Shown: piece by piece, positions 27,289-34,847 of the stretch | Position numbering within the stretch: the first letter of the stretch is position 1 | How the letters are laid out: every line of letters begins with the position of its first letter | Source: Acidobacterium sp. | Lineage (GTDB): Bacteria > Acidobacteriota > Vicinamibacteria > Vicinamibacterales > UBA2999 | DNA: 64,000 nt | Assembly (NCBI GenBank): GCA_002737365.1 | Contig: NSIL01000010.1 | Span: forward strand, 38,835-102,834 | Direction of reading: 5' to 3' | The notes under the pieces: model-generated | What the model saw: the letters and a program-made list of their open reading frames with translations, nothing else | The model's database searches: none | Told to the model about the DNA's origin: nothing | Made by a program: the position numbers and the translations under genes

Positions 27289-28983
27289 ATGATCCGCTAC
27301 CTCGCCATCCGCAATCTAGCGGTCATCGAGTCAGTCGAGGTCGACTTTGAACACTCGTTCAATATCCTGACTGGTGAGACCGGCGCCGGTAAATCCATTC
27401 TCGTTGAGGCGGTCGGCCTGCTTCTGGGTGGCCGAGCGGCCCAAGACCTCATTCGCACCGGTGAAGACCTGGCCAGCGTTGAGGCGTTGTTCGAGACCGC
27501 CGACGGCGAAGAGTTGATCGTGCGTCGCGAGATCACGTCACAGGGTCGCAGCCGTGCCTTCATCAACGGCACACTCGCCACGGCCACGGCTCTCAAGGAC
27601 CTCTCGAACCGTCTCGTCGAGTTGCACGGCCAGCACGAGCATCAGCAGTTGCTGGACCCGTCGCAACACCTCGCCCTGCTCGACACCTGGGGCGGACTCG
27701 AGGCCCCCCGGACCCGCGTCGCCGCGGCGTTCGCCACGGTCCGCGGTTACCGGGAACAGCTCGACCGCCTGCGGATGGACGACCGGGAACGGGCCGCCAG
27801 GCTTGAGCTCGTCGAGTTTCAGTTGGGCGAATTGCAGAAGGCCAGTTTACAGGCCGGCGAGGACGAAACGCTCGCGGCCGATCGGCAACTGCTGCGCAGT
27901 GCCGACACGATCCAGCGACTCTGCAACGAGGGCTATGCCGAGCTGTACGACACGGAGGCAGCGGCCCTCGGCGCGCTCGGCCGGGTCTGGAAGCGGGTCG
28001 GGGAGTTGGCCGCCATCGACCCCAGATTCGCGCCCTATCTGGACGCCCGCGACGGCATCAAGGCTCAGCTCGAAGACCTCGCCTTCACGCTCCGCGACTT
28101 TGCCGACGGCATTGACGCGTCGCCCGGCCGTTTGCAGCAAGTCGAGGATCGGCTGGCGCTGATTGAGCGTCTGAAACGGAAGCACGGCGGAACTCTTGAA
28201 GAGGCGATTGCCCGTCGCGATCGGTTGGCGACGGAGCACCAGGCCCTGACCGGCGGACAGTCCACACTGGCCGACATCGAGCAGCGGCTGGCCGCGGCTG
28301 GCCGTCTGTTTCTGGCTGAGGCGGGCGCCTTGTCCACCGCTCGGCGTTCGGCCGCGACGCGGTTCGCCAAGAGTATCGAATCTGAGCTAGCCGACCTGGC
28401 CATGGCCAAGACCCGATTCGAGGTCCGCCTGCAGAGCGCCCGGTCGGAAGACCAGTGGACCGAGGCCGGCATTGATGCCGGTGAGTTCTTTCTGTCCCCG
28501 AACGTCGGCGAGGAACTGCGGCCGCTGGCCCGCATTGTCTCGGGCGGCGAGTTGTCGCGGGTGATGCTGGCGCTCAAGACCCTGGGCGCCAAGGACGGCA
28601 TGCCGGGCAAGACCCTGATCTTCGACGAGGTCGATGCCGGCATCGGTGGGCGAGTGGCCAGTGTGGTCGGCGACAAGCTGTCGGCCCTCGGCCAGCGGTT
28701 CCAGGTGCTGTGCATCACCCATCTGCCGCAGATCGCGGCGTGCGGTGGCACCCACTTCCTGATCGAGAAGCGGGTGCAAGGAAGTCGCACGGTGACCAGC
28801 GTGACTCGACTGGAAGATGAGGACCGGGTGACCGAAGTGGCGCGCATGATGGGTGGCGCAGCGGTGGGCGAGAAAGCGCTCGACAGCGCTCGCGAGCTGC
28901 TGGAAACCCTGAGGGCGAAAGGTGAAGCCGCGGCGAAAGCGAAAGGCGAAAGCCCGCGACGGGCGAAAGCAAAGCTGACATGA
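27289..28983 (+). CDS. recN: DNA repair protein RecN
   Basis: An SMC-like ATPase of double-strand break repair, 564 residues. Walker A GETGAGKS is in the N-terminal head (about residue 35), coiled-coil arms fill the middle, and the C-terminal head has IVSGGELSRVMLALK (signature) and LIFDEVDAGIGG (Walker B), then ITHLPQIAA. It is divergent from tolQ. The C-terminus ends in an alanine/lysine tail (AKGEAAAKAKGES) and overlaps miaB by 4 bp. Confidence 0.97.
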   Translation: MIRYLAIRNLAVIESVEVDFEHSFNILTGETGAGKSILVEAVGLLLGGRAAQDLIRTGEDLASVEALFETADGEELIVRREITSQGRSRAFINGTLATATALKDLSNRLVELHGQHEHQQLLDPSQHLALLDTWGGLEAPRTRVAAAFATVRGYREQLDRLRMDDRERAARLELVEFQLGELQKASLQAGEDETLAADRQLLRSADTIQRLCNEGYAELYDTEAAALGALGRVWKRVGELAAIDPRFAPYLDARDGIKAQLEDLAFTLRDFADGIDASPGRLQQVEDRLALIERLKRKHGGTLEEAIARRDRLATEHQALTGGQSTLADIEQRLAAAGRLFLAEAGALSTARRSAATRFAKSIESELADLAMAKTRFEVRLQSARSEDQWTEAGIDAGEFFLSPNVGEELRPLARIVSGGELSRVMLALKTLGAKDGMPGKTLIFDEVDAGIGGRVASVVGDKLSALGQRFQVLCITHLPQIAACGGTHFLIEKRVQGSRTVTSVTRLEDEDRVTEVARMMGGAAVGEKALDSARELLETLRAKGEAAAKAKGESPRRAKAKLT

Positions 28984-30350
28984 AGTACTTCATCGAGACC
29001 TACGGCTGCCAGATGAACGTGCATGACACGGAGCGAATGGCTGGCCTGCTCGAGCAATCGGGATACGATCCCGCGGAGTCTGACCGCGACGCCGACATCG
29101 TGATCGTCAACACCTGCAGCGTCCGCGAGCGCGCCGAGGAAAAGCTCTACACGCGGCTCGGTGAGATCAAGGAAATGAGCCGCGAGATTGGCCGTACCCC
29201 GCTGGTCGTGGTGGCCGGTTGTGTCGCGCAGCAGGAAGGCGACCGGCTGATCAAGCGCTCGAAGGGTGTGGTAGACCTGGTCGTCGGTACGCAGCAGGTC
29301 AAGATGCTACCGATGCTGGTCAAGGAAACAGCTGCGTCGCGGAGCGAGCTGTTCATGATCGACGGCCGGCCCTGGCGTCCCGAGGGGCGCATCGCGATCG
29401 AGAACCCCTACGAAGATCCGTCGTTCCCATTGGGTATCGTCCGACGCGGCGACCCGGTCCGCGCCTACGTGACCATTATCGAGGGCTGCAACGATTTTTG
29501 CAGTTTTTGTGTCGTGCCGTATACCCGCGGGCACGAGCGAATGCGGTCCAAAGCCGAGATTTTGGCTGAGGTGCGTGAGGCGGCCGACAGCGGCCGGCGC
29601 GAGGTGCAGCTGCTCGGACAAATTGTGAACCATTACCAGGCCCCAGACGACCCGTCATGCGACTTCCCGGCGCTGCTCGAAGCGGTGCACGAGGTGCCGG
29701 GCATCGACCGCATCCGCTTTGCGAGTCCGCATCCGCGGCACACAAGCGACCGCGTGATTGCGGCCGTGCGCGATCTGCCCAAGGTCTGCAAGCATCTCCA
29801 CCTGCCGGTGCAGTCGGGGTCGTCGCGGGTGCTGGCGATGATGCGGCGGCGGCACACACGCGGGGAGTACCTGGACCTGGTTGCACGCATTCGCGCGGCT
29901 ATCCCGAACCTGCAGCTATCGACCGATATCATTGTTGGCTTCCCCGGTGAGACGGAAGCGGACTTCGACGAGACGCTGAGCCTGACCGATGGCGTCGGTT
30001 ACCACAGCATCTATTCGTTCAAGTACTCGGAGCGTCCCAACACGCTGGCGTCGAAGCGGATGCCTGATGACGTAACGGACGAAGAGAAGACACGGCGGAT
30101 CGTGGCGTTGCAAACGTTGCAGCGGTCGGTCCAATCGAACCTCTTCCAGCGGTCGATTGGCACGACCCACCAGGTGTTGGTGGACGCGACGAGCCGGCGC
30201 CACGAGTGGGAACTGACGGGACGAACGAGCGGCAACACAGTGGTCAATTTTCCAGGACCACCGGAGTGGCTGGGCAAGATGGTTGACGTGACGATAGAAC
30301 GAACCGGACCAAACTCGGTCTGGGGACAGGCGGTAGGGGACCCACGCTAA
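28980..30350 (+). CDS. miaB: tRNA-2-methylthio-N6-dimethylallyladenosine synthase MiaB
   Basis: A radical-SAM methylthiotransferase that modifies adenosine 37 of tRNAs reading U-starting codons. The 456-residue protein has the three UPF0004-domain cysteines (ETYGCQMN, NTCSVRE, AGCVAQ), the radical-SAM CxxxCxxC motif (CNDFCSFCVVPY) and a C-terminal TRAM domain. ATGA overlap with recN, and its TAA overlaps the ATG of the next gene, so the three appear to be one operon. Confidence 0.97.
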   Translation: MKYFIETYGCQMNVHDTERMAGLLEQSGYDPAESDRDADIVIVNTCSVRERAEEKLYTRLGEIKEMSREIGRTPLVVVAGCVAQQEGDRLIKRSKGVVDLVVGTQQVKMLPMLVKETAASRSELFMIDGRPWRPEGRIAIENPYEDPSFPLGIVRRGDPVRAYVTIIEGCNDFCSFCVVPYTRGHERMRSKAEILAEVREAADSGRREVQLLGQIVNHYQAPDDPSCDFPALLEAVHEVPGIDRIRFASPHPRHTSDRVIAAVRDLPKVCKHLHLPVQSGSSRVLAMMRRRHTRGEYLDLVARIRAAIPNLQLSTDIIVGFPGETEADFDETLSLTDGVGYHSIYSFKYSERPNTLASKRMPDDVTDEEKTRRIVALQTLQRSVQSNLFQRSIGTTHQVLVDATSRRHEWELTGRTSGNTVVNFPGPPEWLGKMVDVTIERTGPNSVWGQAVGDPR

Positions 30351-30832
30351 TGATCGAGATGAATATCAAGGGGCTGATGGTCGATCCCATCACCAACATG
30401 CCCATCATCATCCTGCGCGACTCGGACGGGCAGAAAGTGCTGCCGATCTGGGTGGGCGTGTTCGAGGCCAACGCCATCGCGTTGCAGATCGAGAACATCC
30501 AGACGCCGCGGCCGATGACGCACGACCTGCTGCGCAACATCATCCAGGACCTGCAGGCCACCGTCGACAAAATCGTGGTGTGCGACCTGAAGGAGAACAC
30601 GTTCTACGCGATGATCCACCTCAAGACGCCGCTCGGTCCGGTCGCGATCGACGCGCGCCCGAGTGACGCGATCGCACTGGCACTACGCACGCGGGCGCCG
30701 ATTCTGGTCGATGAGAAAGTTATCGACCACGCCAAGACGGTCGACCTGTCGAACGAGAAGCAGGACAGCGATCGCCTGCAGCAGTGGCTTGAGCAACTGG
30801 ATCCGGACGATATGGGCAAGTATAAGATGTAA
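30350..30832 (+). CDS. Bifunctional nuclease family protein (DUF151)
   Basis: A 160-residue protein of the bifunctional nuclease (BFN, DUF151) family, read from MNIKGLMVDPITNMPIIILRD and the acidic-pocket segment LGPVAIDARPSDAIALALR. Family members are described as DNase/RNase in some species, but the cellular role is poorly known. The start overlaps the miaB stop by one base. The gene is complete and of normal length, and a hairpin follows. Confidence 0.9.
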   Translation: MIEMNIKGLMVDPITNMPIIILRDSDGQKVLPIWVGVFEANAIALQIENIQTPRPMTHDLLRNIIQDLQATVDKIVVCDLKENTFYAMIHLKTPLGPVAIDARPSDAIALALRTRAPILVDEKVIDHAKTVDLSNEKQDSDRLQQWLEQLDPDDMGKYKM

Positions 30833-30852
30833 GCACGCTGGCATTGAGCGAG

Positions 30853-30882
30853 GGCCAGGCGGCCGGAAACGACCGGCTGGCC
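30853..30882 (+). terminator. Hairpin after the BFN gene
   Basis: An inner stem GCCGG/CCGGC around AAACGA extends outward as GGCCA/TGGCC with a 4-base bulge. It lies 20 bp after the BFN stop in the gap before parA. No T tract follows. Confidence 0.35.
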
Positions 30883-30892
30883 CGAGTCGAAA

Positions 30893-30908
30893 TGTCGGCA
30901 CGCCGACA
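30893..30908. promoter_or_regulatory. 16-bp dyad upstream of parA
   Basis: TGTCGGC and GCCGACA form perfect 7-bp arms around AC. It lies about 100 bp upstream of parA. It may be an operator of the parAB genes or part of a terminator. It does not match the common parS core (TTTCACGTGAAA). Confidence 0.3.
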
Positions 30909-31029
30909 ATTTCGCTAAACCACACATTCGCATGGCTTTACCTCCGGCAATTCCACGTAATCACCACCTCGCTCGATCGCCAGGTCACCAAATTCGCATT
31001 CGTGCGCTAGAATGCAGGCACTCGCACGA

Positions 31030-31785
31030 ATGATCCTAAGTATCGCCAATCAGAAAGGCGGGGTGGGGAAGACCACCACCGCCATCAACCTCGCGGCAGC
31101 TCTCGCCATGCGAGGCAAGCCGACGCTGCTGATCGATCTCGATCCACAAGGCAACAGCAGCATGTCGTTCATCGACATCCGCACCGCCACGAAAAGCATG
31201 TACGACGTGTTCGTGGACGACACCGTCCACCTTGCCGATGTGATCGTGCCGGCGTCGTTGCCGAACCTGTCGATTGCGCCGGCCCGAATCGCCCTCGCCA
31301 AGCTCGAGTCGCGGCTGGTCGGTGAACTGGATGCGCCGTTTCGATTGAAGGACGAGATCGCCGCGCTGAAAGGGCAGTTCGCCAACGTCGTGATTGACTG
31401 TCCACCGGCACTGGGCCTCTTGACCATCAACGCGCTGGTGGCTTCAACCCACCTGCTGATCCCGATTCAGTCCTCGTACTTCGCGCTCGAGGGCACGGAC
31501 GACTTGCTCGAAACCATCGAGAAGGTTCGCCAGCGGCCCAATCCCGAACTGCAAATCCTCGGCGTGGTCATCACCATGCACGACAAGCGCACGGCACTCG
31601 CGCGCGACATCCAGGAACAGATTCGCAAGGTCTTTGGCGACAAGGTCTTCCGCACCGTGATCAGCAAGAGCGTGCGGCTCGAAGAAAGCCCGGCCTACCG
31701 GGAATCGATTTTTACGTTCGCGCCGGAATCATCCGGTGCCACCGAGTATTACCGTTTGTGTGAGGAGGTGATCGACCGTGCCTAA
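31030..31785 (+). CDS. parA: ParA/Soj family chromosome-partitioning ATPase
   Basis: A 251-residue deviant-Walker ATPase (KGGVGKTT at the N-terminus; DLDPQGNSS; VIDCPPALGLLT) that binds DNA non-specifically and moves ParB complexes. It has no N-terminal DNA-binding domain, so it is the short chromosomal Soj type. ATG 31030 gives the family-typical opening MILSIANQKGG. A TAGAAT -10-like hexamer at 31008-31013 would place the transcript start after the alternative ATG at 31012, which supports 31030. It overlaps parB by 8 bp. Confidence 0.93.
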   Translation: MILSIANQKGGVGKTTTAINLAAALAMRGKPTLLIDLDPQGNSSMSFIDIRTATKSMYDVFVDDTVHLADVIVPASLPNLSIAPARIALAKLESRLVGELDAPFRLKDEIAALKGQFANVVIDCPPALGLLTINALVASTHLLIPIQSSYFALEGTDDLLETIEKVRQRPNPELQILGVVITMHDKRTALARDIQEQIRKVFGDKVFRTVISKSVRLEESPAYRESIFTFAPESSGATEYYRLCEEVIDRA

Positions 31786-32599
31786 GCCTCGCGGATTACC
31801 CGACAACCTGCGGATGCGCCACGATGCGCATTACGTCGAGACCCTGGCGGCCTCGGCCGGCGCCCCGGTCGGGCGCATGGTGCCAATCGACCAGATCGAC
31901 CCCAACCCGGACCAACCGCGCCAGGCCATGGGCGACCTGGCCGAGTTGATTTCGTCGGTCACCGAAAAGGGGATTATCGAGCCCCTCGTGGTGCGCCAAC
32001 GCGGCCCGCGCTACCAGATCATCGCCGGCGAACGGCGGTATCACGCCTCGGTCCAGGCCGGCTTGACCGAACTGCCGGTCGTCATCCGCGACGTCGACGA
32101 CCGTGAAATGCTGGAACTGGCTCTGGTCGAGAACATCCAGCGCAAGGATCTGACGCCCTTCGAAGAATCTGAAGCCATGCAGGCCTTGGCGCAACGCTGC
32201 GGCTACACGCATGAAGACCTGGCCAAGCGGCTGGGCAAGTCGCGGACGTCGATTACCGAAGTCCTGTCGATCAACGGGATTCCGCCAGAGGTCCGCAAGG
32301 TCTGCCGCCTGGCCGGGATTACCAGCCGGTCGTTGTTGCTGCAGGTCGTCCGCCAGGGCGACCCGCAAAAGATGCTGGCCCTGGTGGAGAAGATTGCCAC
32401 CCAGGGGGCGACCCGCGAGCAGCTCCGCAAGGATACGCAGAAGGTGAAACCGGGGCGCCCGAAGGCGTTCGTGTTTGCGTTCCGCCCGCCCAGCAAAGCG
32501 TTTAACTTGCGCCTGAGCTTCAACAAGAAGAACGCGAGCAAGGACGAAGTAATTGCCGCGCTTGAGAACATTCTTCAGGAACTGAAGCACGCCAGGTAG
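31778..32599 (+). CDS. parB: ParB/Spo0J family partition protein
   Basis: A 273-residue DNA-binding CTPase. The N-terminal ParB/Srx domain has the IDPNPDQPRQ and GERRYHASVQAGL boxes, the latter being the CTP/nucleotide motif. The central helix-turn-helix (THEDLAKRLGKSRTSITEVLSI) would read parS, and a short dimerisation end follows. GTG start inside the parA 3' end. No obvious parS copy was seen in the window. The gene ends just before the AT-rich island with the dif candidate. Confidence 0.93.
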   Translation: MPKPRGLPDNLRMRHDAHYVETLAASAGAPVGRMVPIDQIDPNPDQPRQAMGDLAELISSVTEKGIIEPLVVRQRGPRYQIIAGERRYHASVQAGLTELPVVIRDVDDREMLELALVENIQRKDLTPFEESEAMQALAQRCGYTHEDLAKRLGKSRTSITEVLSINGIPPEVRKVCRLAGITSRSLLLQVVRQGDPQKMLALVEKIATQGATREQLRKDTQKVKPGRPKAFVFAFRPPSKAFNLRLSFNKKNASKDEVIAALENILQELKHAR

Positions 32600-32635
32600 G
32601 CTTACGTCGTTGGTTTTTGGCGAGTCAGGCTATCA

Positions 32636-32663
32636 AGTTAACATAACATGTATTATCAGACTT
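32636..32663. other. dif: Candidate XerCD recombination (dif) site in an AT-rich island
   Basis: On the minus strand the last 11 bases read TTATGTTAACT, which fits the XerD-arm consensus TTATGTWAACT known from Firmicutes dif sites and differs by one base from the E. coli arm. A 6-base centre (TACATG) and a weaker XerC arm (AAGTCTGATAA, ending in the conserved ATAA) complete the 28-bp layout. The surrounding 55 bp are about 75% AT in an otherwise GC-rich window, between the convergent genes parB and GH57. Consensus comparison was made from memory. A Xer-type recombinase gene is 6.5 kb away. Confidence 0.55.
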
Positions 32664-32735
32664 AATGTAAATCAATAGATAGCAAGGCCTGTGGATGGTT
32701 TGTTGTGGCTGCGCGTGTGTTTCTGGGCGACTGCC

Positions 32736-34820
32736 CTAGACTTGCCAACCAGGGGCCGTCGGACCTGCCGCCAGTGTCCACGAACCAGCGTGCGGCAAGG
32801 TCTCAAGGACGATGCCCGAGCCGTCGCGAACCTGGATCTGAAACGCGAATGTCCGATCGGAAACCGGGCCAAAAGCGGCGGCCGGAACAACCACCTCAAC
32901 CACCTCGTCGACCGCCAACCAACTTGCGCGGACCGGGAGGCTCAGAACTTCTGGCGCCGTCACCAGGACAACCACGGTCACCGATCCTGCAGCGATCAAG
33001 TCGACGATGGCCGGGCCTGACAATCGAAGGCAGAGACCACCGGCGGTGTCGACGGCGACCAGGAGTTCGGTGACGCGGGAAGCCAGGGTCACCTCATGCA
33101 TGGCGCCAGCCGGTCGACCCAGGTGGGCCCGGGCCGCACCCACCCATTCCAGGAAGCTGGTGTCGCGGCCGTCACGGATGACCGACACGAGGCCGGCGGG
33201 CTCGAGCCGATCGGGCGCTGGACCGGTCGAGATGTTCGAGGCATGCAGCTCGTCCGGCATCGGCTCACCAAGGGCCACGTACGCGTTGCGGACGTGTCGC
33301 CGAAACAGCTCATCAAAGTCGCGATCGTGGTCGGACGAGTGGTCATCGCCGTACCACCAGAACCAATCGCTGCCTTCCGCGATCAGCAGTTCCTCGAACG
33401 CGCGCTCCCGCTGGCCGGCCGACACCTGATCGGCGCGGCGGTCGAACATCGCGCGGGCCTCGGCCAATTGCGACCAGGCCCTGCGGTCGTCGCGGTGGCC
33501 AATCCAGATGTCGAAGTCAGCGTTGATCCAAGACCCGGCATGGACCGAGGCCAGCGGAACCGCCGGCGCCGTCGCCGCCTCGGCCATGGTCACGGTGCGG
33601 ATGTCGGTCGCCTCGCCGAGTGCCCGATACAGGGCGCGCAGGAATGGGCGGCCCCCGCCGGGGTAATGCTCCCAGGCGTTCTCGCCGTCGAGGATCACGC
33701 TGACGGTGCCGACTTCCCCGCCGGTGGCCGCGCCGAATCGGCGGCCGGCTTCGCGGACTCGCTCGACGAAATCCGCGGCCGCCGCGCCGGCGTCCCACGA
33801 TTGATAATGGAAGCCGATGCGGTCCGACAGCGCGTGATCCCGAAACAATGCGACCGGGCCACCAGGCCCGAGGCGATACGGACGGTATAGCAGGTCCGGC
33901 CGAACCGAGTGCCCGTACTCATCACGCGGCAGGGCCGCGCCGAGTGACCGCGACAGAATGTCCTCGTCGGTGGCGATCCAGGCCACGCCGGCTGCCGCCA
34001 TCAAGGCGACCGCCTCGTCTGAGACCGACCCTTCCGATGGCCACATGCCGGCAGGCCGGCGGCCGAACGTCTGCTCGTGAAACGACAGGGCCCGCGAGAC
34101 CTGCTCCCGCGCGTCGCCGGGGCGGGAAAACCGGGTGCGCGGACGCTCTGACTGAGGAAAGCTCCGCAGCACGGTATCGGTGTCGTAGAGCAACGGCAAA
34201 ATCGGATGATAGAAGGGCGAGCACGAGAGCTCGACGTTCCCGCGGTCGCCGGCGGCGCGGTAGGCCGGCACGACCAGGCGGAGCAACTCGAGCTCGATGC
34301 CACGCAGCATGGATTTGTCCGCTTCGGTGTAGCCGCGGTCCGTGGCGAGCAGTGCTTGCAGTCTCGGGTCCCGCGCCAGCCAGTCCGGATCGATCCACGC
34401 CAGCTTGTGCCACACCTGCAGGTCGCGCAGGTCGCCCGCTGAGAAATCCCGGCCGGCCATGCGGGCAGCATGGAGTTCCGCGTAGCGCGGGTACGGCCCG
34501 ATCATCCGTTCATACGGCGCGTGAAAGCCATTCGCCATCAACCACTGCGCCTCGTCCTCAGTCAGCTCATCCGCCGCCTTGAGGCCCACCGCCAGGTGCC
34601 GGTCGCGAGCCCGGTCCTCGGCGAAGGCCTGGACCTGCACAATCAGCGACGGGACGAGGTTGAAGGTGAGCCGGACGCCGGGGAATTCCTCCAGCAGGGC
34701 GACCATGCCCCAGTAGTCCTTGATGGCGTGGAGCCGGACCCACGGCAGGATGTGCTCGCCGGTCGCCAAATCTTCGTAATAGGGCTGGTGCATGTGCCAT
34801 AGCAGGGCCAGGTTCACCAT
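32736..34820 (-). CDS. Glycoside hydrolase family 57 protein
   Basis: A 694-residue cytoplasmic-type enzyme. The N-terminus has the GH57 motif 1 (LLWHMHQPYY). The nucleophile region is read as GMWPSEGSVSD, and the LDGENAWEHYPGGG segment holds the likely acid/base region. The DUF3536-like C-terminal part folds as beta-rich domains. GH57 members include amylopullulanases, branching enzymes and 4-alpha-glucanotransferases acting on storage glucans; the exact activity is open. ATG 34820 is chosen over a GTG at 34847. It is convergent with parB and divergent from lptFG. Confidence 0.88.
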   Translation of the reverse strand: MVNLALLWHMHQPYYEDLATGEHILPWVRLHAIKDYWGMVALLEEFPGVRLTFNLVPSLIVQVQAFAEDRARDRHLAVGLKAADELTEDEAQWLMANGFHAPYERMIGPYPRYAELHAARMAGRDFSAGDLRDLQVWHKLAWIDPDWLARDPRLQALLATDRGYTEADKSMLRGIELELLRLVVPAYRAAGDRGNVELSCSPFYHPILPLLYDTDTVLRSFPQSERPRTRFSRPGDAREQVSRALSFHEQTFGRRPAGMWPSEGSVSDEAVALMAAAGVAWIATDEDILSRSLGAALPRDEYGHSVRPDLLYRPYRLGPGGPVALFRDHALSDRIGFHYQSWDAGAAAADFVERVREAGRRFGAATGGEVGTVSVILDGENAWEHYPGGGRPFLRALYRALGEATDIRTVTMAEAATAPAVPLASVHAGSWINADFDIWIGHRDDRRAWSQLAEARAMFDRRADQVSAGQRERAFEELLIAEGSDWFWWYGDDHSSDHDRDFDELFRRHVRNAYVALGEPMPDELHASNISTGPAPDRLEPAGLVSVIRDGRDTSFLEWVGAARAHLGRPAGAMHEVTLASRVTELLVAVDTAGGLCLRLSGPAIVDLIAAGSVTVVVLVTAPEVLSLPVRASWLAVDEVVEVVVPAAAFGPVSDRTFAFQIQVRDGSGIVLETLPHAGSWTLAAGPTAPGWQV

Positions 34821-34847
34821 GGACAATAATGGGGGGAGACCAGCCAC

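Noticed and set aside
30893-30908. parS site
   Set aside because: Ends TGT/ACA match but the core does not fit the conserved CACGTG centre; kept only as an unassigned dyad.
32691-32699. TGTGGATGG as a DnaA box marking an origin
   Set aside because: Two mismatches from TGTGGATAA, single copy, and no dnaA or other origin genes nearby.
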